Below, piece after piece: positions 24,901-36,711 of a stretch of DNA of 64,000 nucleotides. The stretch lies in assembly GCF_047495875.1 (NCBI RefSeq), contig NC_092497.1, positions 76,865,463-76,929,462 of the forward strand, written 5' to 3'. The stretch's first letter is position 1. Each line of letters opens with the position of its first letter. The stretch is from Pithys albifrons albifrons. Lineage: Eukaryota > Chordata > Aves > Passeriformes > Thamnophilidae. The notes beneath the pieces are model-generated. The model saw only the letters and a list, made by a program, of their open reading frames with translations. It did not search any database and was not told where the DNA came from. Made by a program: the position numbers and the translations under genes.

Positions 24901-27900
24901 TGTTAATTTTTTGCTGACTGCACAATGCAGCTAAACAATACTTGTTTTCAACATTTTAAGTATAAATTCACATTTGAAACTGCCTAGAACTAGACATAAT
25001 AGTTTGCTGTGCACACACCTATGCTGCAGTGCCAACAGGGGGATAATCTGCCTCTTTGCCCCTCCATGGCACGTGGCCACAGGGAATGCTTTGTTACTTC
25101 AGGCAAAAAACCCTACATTTAGAGAAAGAAACATCATTGAAGGTTGCAGAAATAAGTAAAACCTGATTTTAATTTGAGCTTGTTTATTCTCTAAAGCCTG
25201 CTGCTCATGAAACTGAATGCCAGGATGGTACAGAGAGTGCTCTCCAGCTGGCCTGGACAATCTGCCAACACACTCCCCTCTGAAGGGCATGCTGACACTC
25301 TGTCCCACAGCCACCCTGTTCCTTCACGCCTCCTACCCATGGAGTACCAGCAATGTACATGTCAATACATGGCATGAAGAACTGTCATTTGAGCACTATT
25401 TGAATTTGCCAAGCTCCTTCAAACACTAAAATATAAGAAATGAAGCTGTTTGGCTTCAGATGACAATGCTTAGGGAATAGAAAACCTTTTGGACAACCAT
25501 CTTCTTACCACAAAGTAAAGTCATGATCTGTAAATGATACTTTATCATATAAGGGGTTTATGCCTGCAAATAGCATATTTATATTTCAAGTTCTTAAAAT
25601 TGTTAAAACTGTTTGCTTTCTTTAAAATACTCTTCCATATTAAAGGAAAACTAGGAGTATAACTGTAAAATAATCTGTCTCACTGCAGAGAGGAAGATTA
25701 ACTTTCACTGTGGCATAATCAGTGCAACAAAGTATTTGGCATCAGTCAGTGCAGTTTACTATATGGAGCTGCAGTTCATCACATGCCTATGATTATCACA
25801 TGCAGGGAAGGCACAAGCATGCATGCAGAGATAGAGGACTGCATCTCCTTGCCAACAACTGGGAATCCCAGGAGTGATGCTGTCAACTCAATGCTCTCCC
25901 CATCTCACTGTGGCTCGGGTCCAGAACACCCACAAAAACCAAGGTAGACATTCCTGGCCTTGCATAATGATAATCCAGGAACTAGTATGCAAAGTGTTCA
26001 TTTAAAGTCACGTATCTGACATGTTCTTGTGGGTCTCTCCTTGACCATCAAGTTAAGGGAATCACTATGAAATTAGTGTCACAGACCACAGATGTCTTGC
26101 AAGTAAAAAAGAATGCATACATAGACAATTTTGCAAATGCTGTAAGCTAATAAAATATTACTCAGGCTTTCACTTCACAGCAAAGTACCCAGGCTTTTGA
26201 CAGGAAATCCAGTATTATTCTTCTTCTCAAGCTGGCACTCCACAAGAATGAAAGATTTTGACAGGTGCAGATTTCACACATGTCAAAGGCTCAAGCCCAG
26301 CTCTTGCAAATGGATTGCAGAGAAATAGGCCCATTGTTAAATGACAGAAAATTAAAGGAACATTTAATCATGCTCTGACGGGCTTTTTAGCCCAAGGCTA
26401 ATACCCCAAGTCCATGTCCTGTAATAATTTCTGAACTCATATATTGGCTTACAGCAGGTGACCACAGAGGTCTCAAGCAGTGGAATTGCTTTAATTGTAG
26501 GGCAAACTCTCTAGTTTAATAATAAGAAACAAGTTAATACTACTCCTTGCCAGAGAAGACTTACAGTAGCAATGCAAGCACACGAAATTTTAAATTACTG
26601 CATAAATAGTTCCTTTATAGCTCAATCTCAAATTTATGTTAAACCTTCAGTTACTTTTCATCTTTATGAAATAAATCAGATCTAGAAATCTTTTTGGAGT
26701 TAATATTTACTGGCAGCAATACTTCCAAGAACTTCCAACTGCAAAGATTAGCCTCCTTACAGATGATCAACGAGTTTAGTCAAAGCCACTCTTCCCAAAC
26801 TGTTAGATTGAGTGGATCTTTGAACATTGGGTCTTAGTCTGACTTTAGACATCATGAGTGTGAATAAATATTTCTTTGTCTTCTCTTTCTAAATCTTCCC
26901 CTTACAATCCCATAGATTATCTTTTGTTGTCAGAACTTGTTTTGGGAATTGAGTACATAATTTCAAGAACAAGAAAATTCCCATTCAAAAGAAAAGAGGA
27001 AAAATAAAAAAGAAACCAGGAAGAGACCTTCCACATGGGTTAAGCATGTACTCAAGAATATTATAAAAATAAAAAGGAAATAAGTAGGCTTTCCATATTT
27101 TTATCTAAAAGCTAAAAATACTGCTGCTTCCATTTGCAAAGATTTATTAAGAAATATTCGTGTGACCTTTAATTATCTCTGGTTCCTAATATAAAGCAGC
27201 TGGCCACATATGCCACATTATATAATCTCATGCAAGTACCTTGCAAAAACAATAAAAGTTAATGTAGACCTGCAGAGTCAGAGTCTTCAGGTTTTGTCCA
27301 TACTCCTCTGCACAGTACATCAGCAGTGATTTTAGGCATGATGTTATGAAAAGAAACCCTCTATGTCTAAATTTCATGACCTAGATTCAAATCAGTCTCA
27401 AGTGTGATTGGCTCCAAACTTCCAAAGATTTGATTTCAAATTAGTGGATGCATATACTTTGAACATGACCCTTTGTTAGAAGTGTTACACTGAAAGTATT
27501 TTGTTGGTTTTGAAATTATTTTATTATTACAAATTCATTTTAAGTGTCAAAATTAACTGCACCTGTGGCAAGCCCACACTCATTATGTGCTGGCCTTAAC
27601 ACATTTGTGCATAAAAAATACAGTACAGACATTATCTAAGCTCAAGTGCATACACAGTAAGTTGCTAATTTTTTGTGTCTCTGTGTAAACAAGGGCTTGT
27701 GACACTTTGAAACTCTAGAAGGCACCTTACACACTCTGGGTGGATCTTGTTACAGAAACATAACCACCTAATAATTTTTAAGGGTTTGGGGGTTCTCTGA
27801 GACATCTGAATAGGCTGACAGATGGTGTAAGACCTCTGTGCTCTTCTGGAAGCAACTGGGAGGCCCCTAGGCAAGGTTCATTAGCATGTCAGATTGCACA

Positions 27901-30900
27901 GGATGACTGCATGGAGAGAATGAAATCTCAGCCTCCCTTGTCCACCCATCAAAATCCAGCTTTTTCACAACTGGCCTTTTCTTTTTTTGACCTCTGATGT
28001 CTCCAGTGCATTAGGCCAGAGCTGAAGAACAGAGAAGCTGCCCTCCACATCGTGGGGTGGGCTTGTAAAAGTAAGCATTCCTGATCACACTGTAATTACA
28101 AGGAAATTAATCCTGGAAGCCTAAATTATATAAACAAGTTTTTCTAATGAATCCCCTCTCTCTCACAGAGCCAAAGCTCTAGATAAGCCCTGAACGTTCA
28201 TTTTGCCTGTTACACAACTCAAAGTAAAACTCAGATCCATTCAATTTATACCACTATGAATATTTACTGTTAAACTCTGAAGATGAACAGGTTTAAATCC
28301 CAAAGAGAGACTCAGGTAACATGCGCTCTCTGAAACCACTAGACTGCCAGCTAGAAAGGTAATACATCCCTCTTCTCTGTACAGTAACAGGCCAGCCAAA
28401 ACTGTAAGATGCCTTTTGATGCATGAAAGTATCAAGGAATAAAATGAAAGAGGACACATTATGACAGCATAGCAAAGGACTAAGACATAATTGCTCATAT
28501 TGGTTAGAAAAACAGAGAGTTTAAGAGCCACATCTTTTCTTCTTCAAGTACATCTGTACTGTGTGGCATGAAAGCATATTAAGCAGTCCTACAAAAGCAA
28601 GAGAATACGTGAAATTTTAGCTGCCAATATGTTGCTAAGAGTTTCCAGAACTGTTACTACTGTCAGTATCTTAGCATTAAGGACTTGGATTCCCTGAAAC
28701 TGGGCTATACTAGATGCAAAAATAGACCCCTACTCATTAAGGAGTCCAACACAATAAACAGGTACACTCAGATCCAGCCTGTTGGGGCATAAACAGGCAT
28801 ATGCAAAACCAAAGTTATGTTCCTGCCTGGTGCACCATGAATTCTCAGCAGACTTTAACACAGGACACTGAACAAGCACTGAGGTTCTCACTGTTGAAGG
28901 AAGCTAACCTGATATGGCTCCCATAAGCACCTTTACAAGGGTGAACCTTACAACCACAAATAATCTGTACTATCATGTACAATAAGCTTACTGAAACAAC
29001 TTCTGACCCAGAGGAACTCTGTGAGCTATATGCTGAATTAAGACAACTGTACTTGCCTAAATGCCTTAAAGTCAGCCTTAGAGAGAGTTTAAGCAGACAA
29101 TCCAAGCTTACAAACATTTGGGCAAAATTAAAATTGTTCAACTCTGAAGTCCTATCTTCTCTGATTCTAGTTTTTGACTTTCCCCTCAGCAAGAATTTTG
29201 TTAAAATTAAGATCATGTTTTCATGTAAGTCCAAGAGCAAATGCAGCTGGCATCTTGGAGGACCAAACAAAACCCAAGTTCAAGGTTCAACCCCACCATG
29301 CAATATGAAACATGCTCAACATTGCAGTGAAAAGGTGACCCTCAACCATTGCAGCTCCTTGGAGCACTTTAACTCCAAGAAGAGTTGCCTCTGTTTTCCC
29401 CTCAGGTATCTGAGAAAGCATTTCTAGCTTTGCCCAGGCTGGGCACACTGAACTCTATAAAGCATAGATGAGACAGATGCACATTGGTTATTTCAAGTGT
29501 TATTTCACGGGGCTGGAAAGGCTTCCTGTAAGTCTGTAAGGTGACAGGCCAGGAATGTGGTGATGAGTACAGCACAGCACAGGAGTGTGTAAACTACTAA
29601 ACACATTTTATCTGTTCATGTCTTGTTTGTGTGCACATGCAGGAGGGCACAGGAGACAGGAAAACAAACAACCATTAGACAGGTTTACAGTAACAAACCC
29701 ATCTTCGTATTCCCCTTCTCAGATTTTGGCTATCTAATTTACTACAGTCAGGTTCTGACTGCCATGCAAACTGCAATTTCATGCCAATCTTGCATCACTG
29801 GCAGGGTAGAGTCTTTTCATGTACTCTGCTGTGGTTAATCACTGCATTTGAAATTTAGTTCTTCCTCCTTTGCTTTCTGCAGGAAAGTGCTGGAGAAATC
29901 CATCATTTATGCATCCAGCTGTCATTAGAAACCTGATGAAACACTAGCAAAGAAAACATTGCTCTCTGATTGAGTCATCTACATTGGGTTTAATGGCTAT
30001 TTATTCACATTTTGTTAAAACAAGTAAGTCTTTAAATCCATTTCATGCTACAGGAGCTGAAAAAAGACTCCTAACATTGCTGTTTAGATTCAGAACCTTA
30101 TCATGTGAGGGCATAATGAATTCACCTATGTTAAATTATCAAGAGTTGGCAAATGCATATGAAAACTGCACTTCCAGCGCCTCACTATTTATTAGAGGGG
30201 GAACTTATCCTGAGAGAAAGGAACGACTATTTCCAGAGGCACCTTCACTCAAATTCACAGACAAAACGCTGGGGGATTTGAATGGGTTTTATCTAGCTGA
30301 TATACATACTTGACCTCATCCGCTCTGGTGCTATACTGGCTTTCTAGCACAGAAGAGGGTAGCATAAACTGCTTCACTGTAACCCTAGCTTATAACTGAA
30401 ACTACACCCTGGGGCTCTCTGCCAGCAAATAGAACCTGGTATCTTCTCCTGGAAGTCCTTTATGGCTAGAGGGATAAAACCCAGGCTACACTTTTTTATG
30501 TCTCAATCACATTGGACTAGGACTGCACTTTTAAGAAACCAGTATTTTTTATAATAGCACTTGTTTCACCAAAATTTTTTCTCAGAAATAAAAAAATGGT
30601 ACAGCTGTTTGGAAAACACTTTAGCATCATCACAAAGCAGCAATGTGCAGAGACTTGGCAAGAAATCTATGTATTGTTTTTAGTTTTCTTAAGTCCCACA
30701 AAGTTTTACAGTCATATGAAACTTCTCAATTAATGAAAATCAAATCCAAATGAATACATAAAGGACAAGGGAATGCATCATAAAATAATCTTCCCCTCCC
30801 CCCCCTATCATTTTAATAATTATCACACTTGTACACTCTCTGATTTCCATGATGCTTCCTAGAGGCAGAAGCCATACAGTACAGGAGCTTATTGATTAGC

Positions 30901-33169
30901 CAATAGGATGTTTCTGGTTATAATTTTCTGAACAATGAACTCATATGTAAATACAGCATCTCAAACAGCAGCCATAGTAGCAATATTTAATGCCCTCCAC
31001 AATTAACATAAGTGAAAAATACCTTCTCTGACCCCACTATCCCACACAAGTTTGAAATTATTAGGTTAGAACATAAAAAGATATAACCATGGCCCAGTCT
31101 CACCTTGGCCTCATGCCAGCTACATGCAGTCTTTAGTCTTTAGACAGGGAGACAAGCAGCATCTCAAGCCACATGACAAGCTCAAGGACACACACACAAA
31201 TGGAGCAGTATTTCTACAGGCATGCTGGTCCTGCACTGCAGGCCGTGGAGGCACCACAGGCACTTTCATGTTGCTGGGATCACCACAAAGAGAAGCACCC
31301 ACACACAGGCTGGCATCCTTCACCAGGCAGATCTCATGGAGACAGTTCTGTTGCAGTTGCAGCAGTGTAAATAAAGAAACATTCTTCCAAATGCTGAGTA
31401 TTTAGTGTACCTCTGCCTCTTCATTTTTTTATATTAATATTACCTGGGTGAATAGAGGAGATCTGGCAGTAGAAGAGTGTTGGGCTGAAAATTTCCCGGC
31501 ACTCAGATGCACTGATACACTACACCAGGCTAAGGTGATTTTGCAACCATTCCCATAGGAAGAGTGAAAACCTCAAGGTTTTTGAATGTATTGTAAGAAC
31601 TCCAGTTTGCAGAAGAGAATGTTCATTTAAGCTCTTGATCTAGGGGAGTTGTGTGGTTACAGTACTCTTGAAGCTCAAAACAGCCACACACTCTACCTGA
31701 CACCACGGCAGAAGAGGTGGTGAACACTTCTTGGAAAGCTGTGCAGAGCAGCTAGGAGTAGTGATGCTTTAAATGACCTTAGCTATACCTATTCAGGCTT
31801 CTCTGCCTTAAAAACTGCTGAGACACCAAAAAGCTTGTCGGCTTCATTTAAATGCCTTATCTGAGGCCACCTTGTGCCACTAAAATTAAAAAATGTGTTG
31901 ATTAATTTAACAGTGACAGAGCTGTAAAGAAGAAAATATGTTTGCAAATGTCTGTTCAGAACTAGAAGGCATGCAATATCAATCTGAGAAGTAAATAGAC
32001 TAAATATCCTGTGATCTCACTAGTGAGAGTCCAAGACATAACATGCAGTACATTGCATACCACTATCCCAATTAAGCAGTCAGAGCTCTTTTTCAGGATG
32101 TCAGTTAAGGTGATCTTTCCATCTCCTCCATACATGCACTTTGTACATGTGCTCTTCATACATATTGGTCTGACTCCACACAGGAAAAACTACATTTGAA
32201 ATTGCAGGTGAAATAACCTAATCCTCTCCATTATCACAATATTTATTTCACTTATAGTAAGAGTTATTGTCATTCTAATGGCAAAATGAATGTGAAGTGA
32301 GTATCAGTGTCAATAACTCGTGCAGCAGTAAGCAACAACCACTGGAAGAGAATAAAAACAATTATTCCTTGACTGTTGTCATTATTCATTATTTTTAAAG
32401 ACCCATGCAACGATCTTGCAGTGCCACTGAAGAGTCTTTGTGATGCACAACACTGGAAAAATGGTCCTTAGCTCTGCAGGCTTCAGTGAGATCTTTATGG
32501 GTGTCAGATATGCAGTTTTACATTATCTCAGTGGAAGAAGCTTGAAACTTCAAGAAGACTTAGATTTTAGTGGTGTTTTAAAATATGAGCCTCCTGAACT
32601 GTGGAGGAAGGGGTCGGGGGGAGGGAGAAAGACAGACAGAGAGGCAGACAGAGATCTGGATTAGAGGAAAGTAAATATTACAATTAGTTTTTCAAATAAA
32701 GTCATGCACAGACATTACAAGTGAGACGTTCAAAAGTGGTTGGCACTGATTTAAACATTCATCGGAGTGATGTCTGAAATTTTAATTTGTTTCAGTGGTC
32801 CTCAAATTAGGTTCGTATGAGGAAATTTTTAAAAGTCATCTATGATAGTATAGTTTCAAATATTTCCTGGAATTTTTCTCTCCCTTACCAATACAGAGAT
32901 TTGGGAGCTGACACTTAAGCTCCCACTACCTGCACTTTGACCCAGACAACAAAAGGATAGCTGATAGCTTTGCTTTCCAACTTAATGGCTGGATTGAACT
33001 GGGGGAGGTAGGGCCAGGGGAAAGAGGGTTTTTTTCCAGGTATTTTTTTGCCCCAGTTTCTTGGCTCCTACTGCAATGTGGGGCGAGGCAATATTTGCTG
33101 GGCTGGTGGAAGCCCTCGGAGCGAGCTGCCTCAGTGCATTCCTCCACCAACTCCATGCACCCTGGATTG

Positions 33170-33172
<3 letters not shown>
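24901..33172. other. unique non-coding sequence
   Basis: About 8.3 kb with only chance open frames. The longest pair, 28,975-29,427 (+) and 28,845-29,270 (-), occupy the same DNA on opposite strands and neither has a recognisable domain. A C8 run lies near 30,799. A CAGA-rich purine tract lies at about 32,626-32,654, just after a G-rich stretch. Confidence 0.35.

Positions 33173-33238
<66 letters not shown>
33173..33238. repeat. uninterrupted (AG)33 microsatellite
   Basis: Sixty-six bases of pure AG with no interruption, bounded by TC on the left and CAGTTGC on the right. Purity and length imply a young or still unstable locus. The flank at about 33,070-33,170 is noticeably GC-richer than its surroundings. 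Arg/Glu and Ser/Leu repeat frames across it are artefacts. Confidence 0.97.
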
Positions 33239-33239
<1 letters not shown>

Positions 33240-36075
33240 AGTTGCTGCTACCTGGATTTGCTCCAGACTCCCTGAGGGTCAATACCATTTGCAGAGAAGT
33301 TGTTAAAACCACTCTGCCCAAGCCAACGCTTTCAGACAAGAGGACAAGGAGACGGTCTCTACCCTGCTCATGGGAAAGCTTTCAGCCTGTCCCTTGTGAC
33401 AACCATTTTCTCACATGAGTTTTTCGGAAACACCACCTCTCCATGATTGCCATCTGTGCCTCGTCAGAACTTGAGAGTGACTCTTGCATCTGCTGCCTCC
33501 TGAGGCACGGCATCACCTCCCACTGTCCATAAATATAACTGCATCAAAAGGAGCAGAGAGAAAAATTCATATAAAATTTTTGTTCTGTTCTTTTTTTGGT
33601 TATATATATTTGTAGTTAAGAACTGTTGTCCTTTTCTAGACATTTTTTAATTAAAGTCTCTTAATTTCAAAGGTTGTAGTGTTTTCTGGGAAAAGGCCCC
33701 CTTCCTAGTCCAGGTAGACATCTTAGGTTTCTTTTAAACTGAGGCATACAGTCTTATGAAATAGTCTCTGCCAGAAATATGAATAGAACCTAGAAGTCAA
33801 AGGAGTGGAAAGATCAGTAGACTGATAAAGATCTTTAACAAAGATTCATAATTTTTTTTCTTTTGGTCATTTTCAATCTATCTCTTAATTTTTATTTTTT
33901 TCATTTCTCAATTTAAAGTGTACTAATTTCAGCAGTGGAAGGAAAACTATTTTTAAATGGCTCATGCAATAATTACAAGGTTTCTTGACACCCTTAAAAT
34001 TTCCTGGGACTCTTGCAAGGGAAATTCACAACCAATTTTTCATTTTGTTTCCACCAGGTAATTTTGCTTGCTCAACCAATATATTCCTTTTTGATTTAAA
34101 ACAAATCTCCATAGGGTTAAACAAGTTAACAAAACTGTACATTTGATGTTACAGTCTTTGTAAAAGATGTACATCATTGATCATTGCATGAAAAATCCCA
34201 ACTATGAATCACAAGTGATCAGTGTATAAGAGAGGAGCTGTCAATCATCATGGACTGAACAGAGAACACATAGTCATTAACATCTTTTTCATTTAACCTT
34301 CTGTTACTAAGCTCTGCAATTCTCCTTGTGCTGGAGACACAGAGAAGCCCATATTCCACCACAAAAATCTTGGAGTTTTATCAAGATTTAGACCTTTTTT
34401 TATACAAACAAAACTTTTTATACAAAAAAGAAAAATTTATGATGCTATTCAGTTTCTTTATACTCTGTGTTATTGTCAGAAAACCAGAATGTATCCTTTG
34501 CAGTTGTTGCATGTTATCTATATGCAGTAGTTTATCCAATGAGAACATCATTACAACATTAATATTTGTGGCTATGCAGGGATAGTTTGTGTTGGTAAGC
34601 CAATCTACTTTAAATGCAGCACCTGTTTTACAAGGGGCTATAATTTTGTAATTAACATTACCACTGTTATATAATTTTGCATGATTTAATTTCTATGCAC
34701 AAACATATAACCCACAGTGGAGATTTGCTTTCAGTTCCACCAACTTTGTTGTTGCATTAAAGTTACCTACAATCTTCTTTCAACTCTTTCAAAATTCCAC
34801 CTAAAATTCTTAGTGTTACTCACCTTCATGATTGTACCTGCATGATATCCATTGATATTACATCAGAACACAAAACAAACTTGTTACAGTGACCTCACTT
34901 GGATATTCAGTGTATTTTCATCACAAAGAGATTCATCTCAGTTTGAAAATCTAGTGTAATACTGAACCAGTCATCAAAATACTGCAAGGAACAGTAATAT
35001 CAGCAAAAAGCACCAGAACTGTATATTGATAATGCACCTATCCATGAAAAGTTTGTGAAGGTGAGAGAGTGTATACAAAATTAACCTCACTTCTGGAGTG
35101 AAAGACCCTGAAAAATTATGAAGGACTCACTGAAGACCAGCGTACTGTGTCAGCTATTGGCACATTCCCCATAGCTAAACTGGCCCCTTTCTGATCAGCT
35201 TCATTCCCACCTTATCTCATAGAACAGCTCTGATTTTTTTGTGGGTGAATTGCACTCACACCATACAAGGACAAACCTGACTATGTAAGAACAGCCTTGT
35301 CTTTGACAACTACTTTGGCTGGCCCTCCCTGCAAGGCCTGACATGGTTGCTATGCCAGAACATCAAAGGATGGCTCACCACCCTGCTTCATGCCAAGCTC
35401 ATGATGAGCAACATCTCTGCTGTCATTGAGGGCCACACTGGGAGGCAAGCCTGCAAGCTGAACAGTATGGACTGACTTGAGGCAGCACTGCCCTTGGCTT
35501 GGACCTGCCAGGGCACTTCTGCTTACCCAGATTTCCTTGGGGTGCTTTGCAGTGTCTGTAATCTCAGTAACACCATTTTTTGGGGGCTCTCTATCCAAAA
35601 TGTTCAAAATAACAAGCAGTTACATCACTGTCCAGTAGAGCATTTTTTACAGCACGATTCTAGGAATTGACATGACAAGTCTGCTTTCCATTACGAGGGA
35701 TGCCACAGCAAATATCCCACCATGAAAGATTAAGAGCAGAACAAAAAATTGAATCAAAGAGCAAGACAAACTGACATTGCAGACAGCTGGGTTAAGCCAA
35801 GAGGATTTCCTGGCGCAAAACCAGAAGTTTAGCAATCAACATCCATCCCTGAAAGCTAACACGTGGTCATGAGCCAGTCTGCAGTATTAAAGGGACACAG
35901 CTCCATTTTATGAAGCTCCACAGAGCTCCATAGAGTTTCATAAAATCCTTTATTATTAACCAAAGTAAAATTATGGGTTTGTACATATATATGGTCTTAT
36001 AGAGTAGCTTAAAATTACTCTACTTTACTGCTGATGAAATTATGGGATATATACTAGATGAGAAACCTGTAGAGA
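33239..36075. other. unique non-coding sequence with one possible decayed coding patch
   Basis: Mostly AT-rich. Between about 35,117 and 35,490 the composition becomes GC-richer and protein-like stretches switch frames across stops. This may be a processed pseudogene or an old element, but I could not identify the source. Confidence 0.25.
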
Positions 36076-36080
36076 GAGTG
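36076..36080. repeat. target-site duplication GAGTG, left
   Basis: GAGTG directly precedes the TGTTATGGG start of the LTR and recurs directly after its ACA end at 36,707-36,711. Confidence 0.85.
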
Positions 36081-36706
36081 TGTTATGGGTTCACCTAGGT
36101 GGGCCTAGATTTGGGCTCTGAAGTCTGGACTAGGCCGAAGCTGTCAGCTGACTTGAGCTGGGCTGAGCTGACAGCTGACCTCTTCTAGCCAGTAATTTTG
36201 TATTCCATACCACATTATGACATCATCTCCAGGGAAGTAGGAACCAGTGTGGGAGTGGTTAAGGCAGTCGCTTCTCAGCCCTCCTCTTGGGAGGACGCAC
36301 GATGCTGTCCCAGGGGGGATGGAGAGGACCAGGCCCACCACTGGCTCACAGGGTACCTCAGGAAAGTAAAATGTGTTGTTCTGGGTCTCTCCTTTCTGCT
36401 TGAGTTTGTCTCCCTGGGGAATAAGCTTCTTCTTAAGTAATGTGTAGTTAGGACAGTAGAATTTGTGTGTTCGTTATGAAGTTGTGGTGGGGAACTTGTT
36501 GTTGCAGACTTGTGTGAGTGTATATTTGTACTCTCTTCTAATTGTCTCTTTCTTTCTGTGAAAATATATGTAGATTTAGTATAAATGTGGTTTGAAGTGG
36601 TTTTTTTTCTTTCCCCTCTCTTTTCCTCCCTTTCCCTGGTGTTAGGAGGGAGGCTTTTCTCTCTGTGCTTGGGTGGGTTGGCAGTTGCTTATCTCAAACC
36701 AAGACA
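36081..36706 (+). mobile_element. solo LTR of an endogenous retrovirus (ERVL-type by TSD length)
   Basis: Seen: a 626-bp unit that begins TGTTATGGGTTCACC, ends AACCAAGACA (the canonical TG...CA termini) and is flanked by a perfect 5-bp duplication, GAGTG. No retroviral coding sequence lies beside it, so it is a solo LTR left by recombination between two LTRs. Known: avian genomes carry many such LTRs, and a 5-bp duplication is usual for ERVL and some other classes. The unit contains the inverted repeat AGCTGTCAGCT / AGCTGACAGCT (36,139-36,149 and 36,166-36,176) and a T/C-rich tract near its end. The orientation is inferred from resemblance to avian LTRs and is less sure than the boundaries. 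Confidence 0.85.
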
Positions 36707-36711
36707 GAGTG
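36707..36711. repeat. target-site duplication GAGTG, right
   Basis: Exact copy of the 5 bases at 36,076-36,080, on the far side of the solo LTR. Confidence 0.85.

Noticed and set aside
29284..29294. GGTTCAACCCC, resembling a tRNA B box
   Set aside because: No matching A box, acceptor stem or cloverleaf could be drawn around it.
28845..29427. Overlapping 141- and 150-codon frames on opposite strands
   Set aside because: They shadow each other, show no recognisable motif, and at least one must be spurious; nothing favours either.
32608..32628. Possible G-quadruplex (GGGG, G6, GGG)
   Set aside because: Only three separated runs of three or more G; a stable four-tract motif is not met.
32926..33418. 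Arg/Glu- and Ser/Leu-repeat proteins
   Set aside because: Frames across the (AG)33 microsatellite; all three plus-strand registers and the minus strand are open only because the repeat has no stops.
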